Source: Scandinavium goeteborgense
GTDB taxonomy: Bacteria > Pseudomonadota > Gammaproteobacteria > Enterobacterales > Enterobacteriaceae
DNA length: 64,000 nt
Reading direction: 5' to 3'
NCBI RefSeq assembly: GCF_003935895.2
Contig: NZ_CP054058.1
Span: 1,178,001-1,242,000, forward strand
Below, piece by piece: positions 1 to 7,513 of the stretch; positions within the stretch are counted from its first letter, which is position 1; each line of letters begins with the position of its first letter. The notes below the pieces were generated by a model that was not told where the DNA came from, did no database searches, and saw only the letters and a program-made list of their open reading frames with translations. Made by a program: the position numbers and the translations under genes.

Positions 1-707
1 AGCAAGCTGAGTTGTATCGCGGCAAAGCGAAAACCGTTTACAGCACGGAAAACCCGGACCTGTTGGTGCTCGAATTCCGCAACGATACGTCAGCAGGTGA
101 TGGAGCGCGTATCGAACAGTTCGATCGTAAAGGGATGGTGAACAACAAGTTCAACCATTTCATTATGAGCAAACTGGAAGAAGCGGGCATTCCGACCCAG
201 ATGGAGCAGCTGCTGTCCGATACCGAGTGTCTGGTCAAAAAACTCGATATGGTGCCGGTAGAATGCGTTATCCGTAACCGCGCTGCGGGTTCGCTGGTGA
301 AGCGTCTGGGCATTGAAGAAGGCATTGAGCTGAATCCGCCATTGTTCGATCTGTTCCTGAAAAACGACGAAATGCACGATCCGATGATCAACGAATCCTA
401 CTGCGAAACCTTCGGGTGGGTGAACCGCGAAAATCTGGCCACCATGCGTGAGTTGACCTACAAAGCCAACGACGTGTTGACGAAGCTGTTTGATGACGCG
501 GGTCTTATCCTGGTCGATTTCAAACTCGAGTTCGGCTTGTTCAATGGCAAAGTGGTGTTAGGCGATGAGTTCTCGCCGGACGGCAGCCGTCTGTGGGATA
601 AAAATACCATGGATAAAATGGACAAAGACCGTTTCCGCCAGAGCCTCGGTGGCCTGATTGAAGCCTACGAAGAAGTGGCGCGTCGTTTAGGCGTTCAGCT
701 CGACTAA
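1..707 (+). CDS. purC: Phosphoribosylaminoimidazole-succinocarboxamide synthase (5' end cut by window)
   Basis: SAICAR synthetase joins aspartate to CAIR with ATP in de novo purine synthesis, in the cytosol. The frame is open from the first base; by comparison with the 237-residue E. coli enzyme only the initiator and two more codons lie outside the window. The family's nucleotide-binding start ([10 protein letters not shown]), the [11 protein letters not shown] segment and the [12 protein letters not shown] segment are all present. An in-frame ATG is absent at the window edge, so any start placed inside the window would be artificial. A strong terminator hairpin follows 57 bases after the stop, so the gene probably ends its transcript here. 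Identification is near certain. Confidence 0.97.
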   Translation, partial: QAELYRGKAKTVYSTENPDLLVLEFRNDTSAGDGARIEQFDRKGMVNNKFNHFIMSKLEEAGIPTQMEQLLSDTECLVKKLDMVPVECVIRNRAAGSLVKRLGIEEGIELNPPLFDLFLKNDEMHDPMINESYCETFGWVNRENLATMRELTYKANDVLTKLFDDAGLILVDFKLEFGLFNGKVVLGDEFSPDGSRLWDKNTMDKMDKDRFRQSLGGLIEAYEEVARRLGVQLD

Positions 708-763
708 CGCGAAACGCGAATCGTCTGCCTGGAGTCGCTGATGCTTACCGGGCCTGTAACTCA

Positions 764-786
764 GAGGATGCTTGTCATCCTCTTTT
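764..786 (+). terminator. Rho-independent terminator after purC
   Basis: Perfect 7-bp stem GAGGATG / CATCCTC with a 5-base loop, followed by TTTT. It lies between the purC stop and the ypfJ start and isolates purC from the downstream genes. Confidence 0.8.
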
Positions 787-869
787 GATATCTGCCTTGT
801 TTACTATGGTAATCCTGCCTTTAACCGCCTACGATCACTGTATCAGGAACATGAAATACAGAGGTTGTT

Positions 870-1748
870 ATGCGTTGGCAAGGTCGTCGCGAAAGCGATA
901 ATGTGGAAGACAGGCGAAACGATTCTGGCGGAATGTCCCCTATGGGCGGCCGCGGTGGTTTTCGTCTCCCAAGCGGAAAAGGCGGCATCATTCTGCTAAT
1001 TGTGGTGGTGGTCGCGGGTTATTACGGGGTCGATCTCACCGGAATGCTCACCGGTCAGCCGATGCCGCAACAGCAGACGGCGCAGCGCTCCATCAGTCCG
1101 AACGATGACGAGTCCGCTAAATTCACCTCCGTTATTCTCGCCACCACAGAAGATACCTGGGGGCAGCTTTTCCAGAAAATGGGCCGGCAGTATCAACAGC
1201 CGAAGCTGGTGATGTACCGTGGTGCTACGCGCACCGGATGCGGCACCGGTCAGTCGGTCATGGGCCCGTTCTACTGCCCGGCGGACACCACCGTCTATAT
1301 CGACCTCTCTTTCTACGACGACATGAAAAACAAACTTGGCGCTGATGGCGATTTTGCTCAGGGCTACGTGATTGCGCATGAAGTCGGACACCACGTGCAG
1401 AAGCTGCTTGGCATCGAGCCGAAAGTTCGCCAGATGCAGCAGAATGCGTCTAAAACTCAGGTGAACCAGCTGTCGGTGAAAATGGAACTGCAGGCGGACT
1501 GCTTCGCAGGCGTCTGGGGTCACAGCATGCAGCAGCAGGGCGTGCTGGAAGCGGGTGATGCACAGGAAGCGCTGAACGCGGCTGAAGCCATCGGCGATGA
1601 CCGTTTGCAACAGCAGAGCCAGGGCCGCGTCGTACCGGACAGCTTCACCCACGGAACGTCAGAGCAACGATACACGTGGTTTAAACGCGGCTTTGACAGC
1701 GGGGACCCGTCCCAGTGCAACACCTTCGGTAAAACAGCGTTCAACTAA
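870..1748 (+). CDS. ypfJ: YpfJ, membrane-anchored putative zinc metalloprotease
   Basis: The 292-residue protein belongs to the neutral zinc metallopeptidase family (DUF of the YpfJ type); its substrate is not known. A single hydrophobic segment at about residues 39-56 follows a basic, glycine-rich N-terminus, so it is probably anchored in the inner membrane with the catalytic domain outside. The zinc motif HEVGH is at residues 170-174, and the downstream [13 protein letters not shown] segment supplies the usual third metal ligand. E. coli YpfJ has 287 residues and the same N-terminus ([16 protein letters not shown]), which fixes the start. The stop is 3 bases before tmcA, so both are probably cotranscribed. 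Function beyond metal-dependent peptidase is inference. Confidence 0.93.
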   Translation: MRWQGRRESDNVEDRRNDSGGMSPMGGRGGFRLPSGKGGIILLIVVVVAGYYGVDLTGMLTGQPMPQQQTAQRSISPNDDESAKFTSVILATTEDTWGQLFQKMGRQYQQPKLVMYRGATRTGCGTGQSVMGPFYCPADTTVYIDLSFYDDMKNKLGADGDFAQGYVIAHEVGHHVQKLLGIEPKVRQMQQNASKTQVNQLSVKMELQADCFAGVWGHSMQQQGVLEAGDAQEALNAAEAIGDDRLQQQSQGRVVPDSFTHGTSEQRYTWFKRGFDSGDPSQCNTFGKTAFN

Positions 1749-1751
1749 TTC

Positions 1752-3761
1752 ATGCCTGACATGGACGCCATTCTCGCGCAGGGCGCGAACATGAAAGCGC
1801 AAGGCATTCGCCGCCTGTTGGTTCTGAGCGGCGAGGCCGACTGGAGCTATCGGCAGGCTTTGCGCCTGCGCGAACGGTTGAGCGGCGACGGGCTGTTTAT
1901 CTCCCCTGAGGTTCAGCCCGAACCGTACTGCGCGCCTTCGGCGCTGAAAACTCTTCTTGGGCGTGAATTCAAACACGCCTTTTTTGATGCCCGCCGTGGT
2001 TTTGACGTCGCCGCTTTTGCGGCGCTGGCAGGCACGCTAAAAGCCGGAAGCTGGCTGGTGCTGCTGGTGCCTCATCTTCAACGCTGGCCGACGCTGACGG
2101 ATGACGATTCCGTACGCTGGAGCGACAGCCCTGATCCCATCTCCACGCCGCATTTTGTCGACCATTTTTGCCGCGTGTTGCACCGCGACACAGAAGCGCT
2201 GGTCTGGCAACAACATCTCCCGTTTACACTGCCCGAATATCCCCCGCGCCCGCAATGGCGCCCCGCGAATGGCGAACCGCAGACTGAGCAAGCGGCGATC
2301 CTGGCCGCGCTGAACACCCTGCCGCCGGGCGTGGCAGTGGTGACCGCCGAGCGCGGTCGAGGGAAATCCGCGCTGGCGGGAATGCTGCTGAAAACGCTGT
2401 CCGCGCGCGCTATCGTAACGGCTCCCGCCAAAGCGGCTACCGATGTGCTGGCGCATTTCGCGGGAGAACACTTCCGGTTTATGGCTCCTGACGCGTTGCT
2501 GGCCTCAGAGGAACAGGCGGCATGGCTGATTGTCGATGAGGCGGCCGCCATTCCTGGCCCGCTGCTTGAGCGGCTGGTGGGCCGTTTTCCGCACACGTTG
2601 TTGACCACGACCGTCCAGGGTTACGAAGGCACCGGGCGCGGTTTCATGCTTAAGTTTTGCGCCCGTTTCCCGCATCTGGCCGCGTTCACGCTGAATCAGC
2701 CGGTGCGTTGGGCCAGCGGTTGTCCGCTGGAAGCCTTCATCACCGAAGCGCTACTCTTTGATGATGCGCTTCCCGCGCTTCCCGCGCTGCCTGCGTCTGA
2801 TACCGTCCAACTTCAACGCGTTGAACAAACGGCGTGGGAAAGCGAGCCGGAACACCTTTCCGCCATGTATCGGCTGCTTTCTGCCGCGCATTATCGAACG
2901 TCTCCCCTCGATTTACGCCGCATGATGGATGCCCCCGGGCAGCATTTTATTGCCGCGCGCGAAGGCGCAGCGCTGACCGGCGCGCTGTGGCTGGTGGAGG
3001 AGGGGGGGCTGAGCCTGGAACTGAGTCAGGCGGTGTGGGCCGGTTTTCGTCGCCCGCGCGGCAATCTGGTGGCGCAGTCACTGGCTGCACACGGCGGAAG
3101 TCCGCAGGCCGCCGCGCTCAGAAGCCAGCGTATCAGCCGCATCGCCATTCATCCGCAACGGCAACGACAGGGCACGGGCCAGCGTATGATTGCGGGCGTC
3201 ATCGCGCAGACCACCGACTGCGATTATCTTTCTGTGAGCTTCGGTTTTACCGATGAACTCTGGCGCTTCTGGCAGCGGTGCGGTTTTCAGCTGGTGCGGT
3301 TGGGCACGCACCGGGAAGCCAGCAGCGGCTGTTACACCGCGATGGCCATTTACCCGCAGAGTGCGGCAGGCCATCAGCTTGCAGAGCGTGAGCAGGCTCG
3401 CTTCGCACGCGATGAATACTGGCTGGCGCAGTGGCGTGATGATGGCTGTCAGGCCGCAAATCAGCCGTCAGCGGCTATTCTTACAGAGGATGACTGGCAG
3501 GAACTGGCCGGGTTTGCCTGGGCGCATCGTCCGCTGATGGCGTCGGTCGGCAGCCTTCAAAGATTGCTCGCGGTGGTCACGCTGCCCTTGCCCGCATTAC
3601 GGAGCGCGTTGGCGCAGCAAACCGACGCCGCACCGGCTCAGGGCGGGCGAAAAGCGCTCCTGTCGAAGCAGCGTCAGGAAGCGGCGAACGCGCTGAAATG
3701 CCTCGACGCGCATCGCAGTAAGACGCTGGCAGAACAGGTGAAAAACCTGCAGTTTTTTTAA
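1752..3761 (+). CDS. tmcA: tRNA(Met) cytidine acetyltransferase TmcA
   Basis: TmcA makes N4-acetylcytidine at the wobble base of elongator tRNA-Met using acetyl-CoA and ATP or GTP; this guards against misreading of isoleucine codons. The 669-residue protein has the expected order: N-terminal domain, a helicase-type ATPase with Walker A segment ERGRGKSALAG near residues 200-210 and a Walker B-like LIVDEAAAIPGP at about 257, then a GNAT acetyltransferase with SRIAIHPQRQRQGTGQRM as the acetyl-CoA loop near 460, and a C-terminal tRNA-binding part. E. coli TmcA has 671 residues. It starts 3 bases after ypfJ. No frameshift or truncation is seen. Confidence 0.95.
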   Translation: MPDMDAILAQGANMKAQGIRRLLVLSGEADWSYRQALRLRERLSGDGLFISPEVQPEPYCAPSALKTLLGREFKHAFFDARRGFDVAAFAALAGTLKAGSWLVLLVPHLQRWPTLTDDDSVRWSDSPDPISTPHFVDHFCRVLHRDTEALVWQQHLPFTLPEYPPRPQWRPANGEPQTEQAAILAALNTLPPGVAVVTAERGRGKSALAGMLLKTLSARAIVTAPAKAATDVLAHFAGEHFRFMAPDALLASEEQAAWLIVDEAAAIPGPLLERLVGRFPHTLLTTTVQGYEGTGRGFMLKFCARFPHLAAFTLNQPVRWASGCPLEAFITEALLFDDALPALPALPASDTVQLQRVEQTAWESEPEHLSAMYRLLSAAHYRTSPLDLRRMMDAPGQHFIAAREGAALTGALWLVEEGGLSLELSQAVWAGFRRPRGNLVAQSLAAHGGSPQAAALRSQRISRIAIHPQRQRQGTGQRMIAGVIAQTTDCDYLSVSFGFTDELWRFWQRCGFQLVRLGTHREASSGCYTAMAIYPQSAAGHQLAEREQARFARDEYWLAQWRDDGCQAANQPSAAILTEDDWQELAGFAWAHRPLMASVGSLQRLLAVVTLPLPALRSALAQQTDAAPAQGGRKALLSKQRQEAANALKCLDAHRSKTLAEQVKNLQFF

Positions 3762-3839
3762 CAAACTCATTCAGTTAAATGTCATGGTCATTAACGCCCA
3801 ACGGCGTAGACTCCCCAGCAAAAGACCAAGGAGAAAGCC

Positions 3840-4535
3840 ATGAAACATGACCATTTTGTTGTGCAAAGCCCATCAGTCCCGGCCAAACAGCTGCTGCTGT
3901 TGTTTCATGGCGTGGGCGATAACCCGGTCTCAATGGGGCAGATTGGCAGCTGGTTTGCACCGCTGTTTCCCGACGCGCTGATTGTTAGCGTCGGTGGTGT
4001 TGAGCCCTGCGGCCCGAATGGTCGCCAGTGGTTTTCCGTGCAGGGCGTGACGGAAGAAAATCGTCAGCAGCGTATTGATGCCATCATGCCGACCTTCATC
4101 GACATCGTGCGGCACTGGCAGAAAGAGAGCGGCGTTGGTCCGCTGGCGACGGCGCTGATAGGTTTCTCTCAAGGCACCATCATGTCACTCGAAAGCACCA
4201 AAGCGGCGCCGGGTCTGGCATCACGTATCATTGCCTTCAACGGACGCTTTGCGACGCTGCCGACCAGCGCCAGCACGGCAACTACCGTGCACCTGATCCA
4301 CGGCGGTGAAGATCGGGTCATTGATTTGTCCCACGCGGTGGCGGCTGAGGAAGCGCTGATTGAAGCGGGTGGGGACGTCACGCTGGATATTATTGACGAC
4401 TTGGGGCACGCCATTGACGACCGCAGTATTCAGTTTGCGCTCGACCATTTGCGCTACACCGTGCCGAAACACTATTTCGACGAAGCGCTGAGCGGCGGTA
4501 AACCGCAGGACGATGATATCATCGAGTTGCTGTAG
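3840..4535 (+). CDS. ypfH: YpfH, serine esterase of the alpha/beta hydrolase fold
   Basis: This 231-residue cytosolic protein is a carboxylesterase of the phospholipase/carboxylesterase family. Visible landmarks are the oxyanion strand LLLLFHGVGDN at about residue 20, the nucleophile elbow GFSQG at about 107, the acid in GGEDRVID at about 157-162 and the histidine in DDLGHAIDD near 188, which together make a complete Ser-Asp-His triad. The E. coli protein is a weak esterase with no settled physiological substrate. An AAGGAG ribosome site lies just before the ATG. It follows tmcA after 78 bases and may be read with it. Confidence 0.92.
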   Translation: MKHDHFVVQSPSVPAKQLLLLFHGVGDNPVSMGQIGSWFAPLFPDALIVSVGGVEPCGPNGRQWFSVQGVTEENRQQRIDAIMPTFIDIVRHWQKESGVGPLATALIGFSQGTIMSLESTKAAPGLASRIIAFNGRFATLPTSASTATTVHLIHGGEDRVIDLSHAVAAEEALIEAGGDVTLDIIDDLGHAIDDRSIQFALDHLRYTVPKHYFDEALSGGKPQDDDIIELL

Positions 4536-4660
4536 AAATTGCGCATAACTTATTGAAAGTACAGTGTGTTTCTGGAGGTGATTACTCTGGTTTGAGCCCG
4601 AAGCGTGCAGCCGTATAGCCATCTGGCTATTTAAGCGGTTAAAATAAAAAGACATAAAAG

Positions 4661-4689
4661 TTGCTATATTAATTTCTCTATGTCTTAAT
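4661..4689 (+). promoter_or_regulatory. Promoter of the CspA-type gene
   Basis: A -35 TTGCTA (4661-4666) and a -10 CTTAAT (4684-4689) are 17 bases apart. The same -10 hexamer, CTTAAT, is used by E. coli cspA as I recall it. Transcription would begin near 4696, giving a leader of about 175 bases. Confidence 0.6.
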
Positions 4690-4695
4690 GGCGTC

Positions 4696-4870
4696 CTTGG
4701 TTTGGAACACAGACCTTATGAAAGCAGTTTTAGTAAAGCAGTCCTCAGTTCAGGTGTTATCAATAGATATTGCCCTTCATGAGCCGCCTCCTAAGTGCTA
4801 AGTAAGTAGCTCTCTCATTACAGGCCATCATCGCCGCATTTAGTGGCTCAAAAAAATTAAGGAAGTATCT
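4696..4870 (+). ncRNA. cspA-like thermosensing 5' leader (cis-regulatory RNA)
   Basis: The 175 bases before the cold-shock gene resemble the E. coli cspA leader in order and in local sequence. A cold-box-like block TTTGGAACACAGACC (4701-4715) corresponds to TTTGACGTACAGACC, and it is followed by AAAGCAGT, TAGTAA.GCAGTCC and a GTTATCAATAGATATTGCCC stretch that parallels GTTATCGTTGATACCCC. The leader ends in an AAGGA ribosome site (4859-4863). In cspA this RNA folds differently in the cold and exposes the start site; the same behaviour here is inferred from the resemblance. This region also fills the 335-base gap after ypfH, whose first 100 bases hold only a weak hairpin (ATAGCC/GGCTAT, 4615-4630). 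Confidence 0.65.
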
Positions 4871-5083
4871 ATGTCTAATAAAATGACTGGTTTAGTAAAA
4901 TGGTTCAACGCTGATAAAGGTTTCGGCTTCATCACTCCTGACGACGGCAGCAAAGATGTATTCGTACATTTCTCTGCAATCCAGAGCGATAACTTCAAAA
5001 CTCTCGACGAAGGCCAGAAAGTATCCTTCACCATCGAGAACGGCGCTAAAGGCCCAGCAGCTGGTAATGTTTCCCCGCTGTAA
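4871..5083 (+). CDS. Cold-shock protein of the CspA family (RNA chaperone)
   Basis: A 70-residue single-domain OB-fold protein with RNP1 (KGFGFITP, about 16-23) and RNP2 (VFVHF, about 30-34). It is closest in sequence to CspA: the first 60 residues differ from it at few positions, while the end reads NVSPL. Such proteins bind single-stranded RNA and melt secondary structure during cold shock. E. coli has no csp gene at this place, between ypfH and ypfN, so this is an additional paralog. The long cspA-like leader suggests cold induction. I do not assign a letter because CspA, CspB and CspG are too similar to separate by eye. Confidence 0.93.
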   Translation: MSNKMTGLVKWFNADKGFGFITPDDGSKDVFVHFSAIQSDNFKTLDEGQKVSFTIENGAKGPAAGNVSPL

Positions 5084-5093
5084 GTCTTGCTGA

Positions 5094-5160
5094 TTATCAG
5101 TAGCCATTACGACAGCGATGAAGACAATCGTCTGAGCAGTTAATTAAGAGCTACTGATAA
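5094..5160 (+). repeat. Long-range 10-bp inverted repeat in the csp 3' region
   Basis: TTATCAGTAG at 5094-5103 is the exact reverse complement of CTACTGATAA at 5151-5160. It encloses 47 bases and sits between the csp stop and the terminator, so the 3' untranslated region of the csp transcript could form an extended stem. Confidence 0.6.
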
Positions 5161-5167
5161 TAAAATA

Positions 5168-5190
5168 AACCCGCCTTGTGCGGGTTTTTT
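5168..5190 (+). terminator. Terminator of the CspA-type gene
   Basis: AACCCGC / GCGGGTT stem with a short CTTGT loop, running into TTTTTT. It lies 85 bases beyond the csp stop. Confidence 0.85.
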
Positions 5191-5216
5191 ATTGCCTGAA
5201 TTTCGCGACAGTGAAT

Positions 5217-5247
5217 GTAGGCCTGCTAAGCGCAGCGCCAGCAGGCA
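5217..5247. repeat. REP-like palindromic unit
   Basis: GTAGGCCTGC...GCAGGC with an AGCGCAGCGC core. It has the same layout as the REP units near 12551, 22815 and 55733 in this window, which share the GTAGGCC lead and GCGCC core. Confidence 0.6.
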
Positions 5248-5262
5248 CAATACCGAGCTCAA

Positions 5263-5289
5263 TAAAAAAGCGCCCATCGGGCGCTTTTC
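5263..5289 (-). terminator. Terminator of ypfN
   Basis: AAGCGCCC ATC GGGCGCTT; on the minus strand the second arm is followed by TTTTTT. It is 5 bases past the ypfN stop and could also work from the plus side. Confidence 0.85.
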
Positions 5290-5293
5290 TTGT

Positions 5294-5485
5294 TTAAGGC
5301 TTTTTCTTCGGCCACTCATCATCGTCGTCCCACTTATCGTTGAAATCACGATGTGGGGGAAGGTCCGGTTTGTTCGCCATATACTTCTTCGGGTCGACGC
5401 GCTTGAGGTCTTTGATGACGTTAAGAATCACGCCTAACAAAAACACCAACACCAGGATCCACCAATATTTAGCCAGCCAGTCCAT
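5294..5485 (-). CDS. ypfN: YpfN, small single-span membrane protein (UPF0370)
   Basis: 63 residues: one transmembrane helix at about 4-22 ([18 protein letters not shown]), then a short basic stretch ([12 protein letters not shown]) and an acidic tail rich in Asp and Lys. E. coli YpfN has 66 residues and nearly the same first 55. The charge pattern predicts N-out with a cytosolic tail. No function is established. It lies 26 bases after dapE and is probably the last gene of the yffB-dapE-ypfN transcript. Confidence 0.93.
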   Translation of the reverse strand: MDWLAKYWWILVLVFLLGVILNVIKDLKRVDPKKYMANKPDLPPHRDFNDKWDDDDEWPKKKP

Positions 5486-5511
5486 GCCTGATACCTCTTT
5501 GAGTAATGCCG

Positions 5512-6639
5512 CTACGCGACAAGTTGTTCCATGATCCGCTGATACATTCGGGCAAGAAGCTGCAGGTCGGCGGCGTTAACGCATTCATTGATTTTATGAA
5601 TGGTGGCATTCACCGGCCCCAGTTCCACAACCTGAGCGCCCATCCGGGCGATAAAGCGTCCGTCTGAGGTGCCGCCCGTGGTCAGCAGCTGCGGTTTAAT
5701 TTCATTATAGTGCTCAATGGCGTTCACCACCGCATCGACCAGCTTGCCGCGTCCGGTAAGGAACGGTTGCCCGGAAAGCCACCAGTCCACGCTGTAGCGC
5801 AGCTGGTGTTTTTCCAGCAGAGCGATAACGCGCTCTTTGATCATCGCGTCGGTCAGCTCGGTGCTGAAGCGGAAATTGAACTGCACCACCAGATCGCCCG
5901 GGATCACGTTATTGCTGCCGGTCCCGGCATTAATATTCGCAATCTGCATGCTGGTCTGTGGGAAGTATTCGTTGCCCTGATCCCACTCGATCTGCACCAG
6001 CTCATTGAGCATCGGTGCGGCGCGATGGACCGGGTTATCGGCCAGATGGGGATACGCCACGTGACCCTGCACGCCATGAATGGTCAGGTTGCAGGTGAGC
6101 GAGCCGCGACGGCCATTTTTTACCACGTCGCCCACGACTTCGGTACTGGATGGTTCGCCGACCAAACAGTAATCGAGACGCTCGTTGCGCGCCATCAGCG
6201 CTTCAACCACTTTGACGGTTCCGTGCGTTGCGCTGGCTTCCTCATCGGAGGTTATCAGGAACGCGAGACGACCTTTGTGGTTCGGATGCTGGGCGACAAA
6301 ACGCTCGGCGGCGACAACCATTGCCGCGAGCGAGCCTTTCATATCCGCCGCACCGCGACCGAACAGCATTCCGTCACGGATAGTCGGCTCGAACGGTGGA
6401 TTAATCCAGCGATCGGCATCGCCCGCAGGCACTACGTCGGTGTGACCGGCAAAGGCGAGCGTTTCACCTTTCCCGCGCCACGCCCAGAAATTCTGCGTGT
6501 CGCCGAAGTCCATCGCTTCAACGGTAAAACCAATCGCGCGCAGGCGCTCAATCATCAGCGCCTGGCAACCCGCATCATCGGGGCTAAGGGAAGGGCGGCG
6601 AATAAGCTGCTGAGCCAGCTCAATGACCGGGCATGACAT
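5512..6639 (-). CDS. dapE: Succinyl-diaminopimelate desuccinylase
   Basis: DapE hydrolyses N-succinyl-LL-diaminopimelate to LL-diaminopimelate, giving lysine and the peptidoglycan cross-linking residue. The 375 residues match the E. coli length. Metal ligands of the M20 family can be read: [12 protein letters not shown] (His and the catalytic Asp, near 66-68), GRGAADMKG (bridging Asp near 100), [11 protein letters not shown] (general base Glu and ligand, near 134) and the last ligand in TIHKINE near 349. Two zinc ions are expected. The ATG is 3 bases from the yffB stop, with GAGGTG before it, so translation is probably coupled. Confidence 0.97.
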   Translation of the reverse strand: MSCPVIELAQQLIRRPSLSPDDAGCQALMIERLRAIGFTVEAMDFGDTQNFWAWRGKGETLAFAGHTDVVPAGDADRWINPPFEPTIRDGMLFGRGAADMKGSLAAMVVAAERFVAQHPNHKGRLAFLITSDEEASATHGTVKVVEALMARNERLDYCLVGEPSSTEVVGDVVKNGRRGSLTCNLTIHGVQGHVAYPHLADNPVHRAAPMLNELVQIEWDQGNEYFPQTSMQIANINAGTGSNNVIPGDLVVQFNFRFSTELTDAMIKERVIALLEKHQLRYSVDWWLSGQPFLTGRGKLVDAVVNAIEHYNEIKPQLLTTGGTSDGRFIARMGAQVVELGPVNATIHKINECVNAADLQLLARMYQRIMEQLVA

Positions 6640-6642
6640 ACA

Positions 6643-6996
6643 CTACACCTCGTTATACGTCTGGTAACTGGAATCACTAAAACCCAGCAGCATAGGCTGA
6701 CCGGGCGCGCAGAGCAATGGGCGTTTGATGATTGCTGGCATTTCCAGCATCAACGCGGCGGCGGTATCCGCATTTGTGATGCTGGCGCGAACGGATTCAT
6801 CCAGCTTGCGCCAGGTGGTGCCACGGGTATTCAGCAGCGCTTCCCAGCCCAGTTCGGCGATAAAGGTATCGAGTAACGTACGGTCAAGACCGTCCACCCG
6901 GTAGTCGTGAAAACGGTATTCGAGCTGATGGTCATCCAACCAGCGGCGTGCCTTCTTGATGGTGTCGCAGTTTTTTATCCCGTACATCGTGATCAT
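6643..6996 (-). CDS. yffB: YffB, ArsC/Spx-like thioredoxin-fold protein
   Basis: 117 residues from the ATG at 6996, which has AAGGA before it; a further upstream start in the same frame would add 24 residues with no family match. The N-terminal [17 protein letters not shown] contains one cysteine at about residue 9 in the arsenate-reductase-like position but no CxxC pair, and [15 protein letters not shown] is the conserved cis-proline/substrate region. E. coli YffB has the same plan with 118 residues and lacks a settled substrate; glutathione-dependent thiol reduction has been proposed for the fold. It is first in the yffB-dapE-ypfN unit. Confidence 0.93.
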   Translation of the reverse strand: MITMYGIKNCDTIKKARRWLDDHQLEYRFHDYRVDGLDRTLLDTFIAELGWEALLNTRGTTWRKLDESVRASITNADTAAALMLEMPAIIKRPLLCAPGQPMLLGFSDSSYQTYNEV

Positions 6997-7350
6997 GGTT
7001 AATCCTTTTGCGTTGAAACAGGTAATTCGCTCAGATTTTTCGAATAATGAAAATCGGTTGCGGATCATATGCGAAATATTTGTACGACCCTACTTATCCC
7101 TAAGCGAAATATCAACCCGGAATTATTGAATAAATTTTCACCTGAAGCGCATAATATTGTGAAATCATGCGGAAGTCGTGTTGTTTCAAAATATTGCAGT
7201 AAGTCACATTAAATAAATGGATATCGTTCATAGTAACGTTAAGCCCCCGTGATACGGTGGCTCAGGACAGTTATCGCAGCGATGGACTATCCCATCTTCA
7301 CAACTCCAGGCTATTTTCGTACACTAACGATAATAATAAGAGAGGTTGTT
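6997..7350. other. Intergenic region between divergent yffB and ypfM
   Basis: No credible reading frame is seen in these 354 bases. The left part is AT-rich and must hold the yffB-dapE promoter reading leftward. The right end holds a candidate promoter for ypfM. The middle has the imperfect hairpin CCCCCGTGATACGG, with no known function. Confidence 0.5.
7297..7325 (+). promoter_or_regulatory. Candidate sigma-70 promoter of ypfM
   Basis: TTCACA (7297-7302) and TACACT (7320-7325) are 17 bases apart. A start near 7332 would leave a leader of about 19 bases containing AGAGAGG. Confidence 0.5.
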
Positions 7351-7410
7351 ATGATCGAACATGAACTGGGAAACTGGAAAGATTTTATCGAAGATATGCT
7401 TCGTAAATAA
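7351..7410 (+). CDS. ypfM: YpfM, 19-residue microprotein
   Basis: The short frame encodes MIEHELGNWKDFIEDMLRK, which differs from E. coli YpfM (MIERELGNWKDFIEVMLRK) at two positions. An AGAGAGG ribosome site sits 4 bases upstream of the ATG, and a terminator follows the stop. The predicted peptide is an amphipathic helix with acidic and basic faces and no membrane span. The E. coli version is a detected small protein without a known role. Conservation of sequence, ribosome site, place between yffB and acrD and terminator all favour a real gene. Confidence 0.9.
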   Translation: MIEHELGNWKDFIEDMLRK

Positions 7411-7468
7411 TTCCGTTGTGGGTAATGCGCTAACTGTTTGTTCGTTGTGTCACACCGCAGAAATGATA

Positions 7469-7499
7469 AAAAAGGCGACCCGATAAGGTCGCCTTTTTT
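7469..7499. terminator. Bidirectional terminator between ypfM and acrD
   Basis: GGCGACC CGATAA GGTCGCC stem (7474-7493), with an A-run on the left and TTTTTT on the right. It can end ypfM rightward and acrD leftward. Confidence 0.88.
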
Positions 7500-7513
7500 G
7501 TGTGTTGTTCAGT

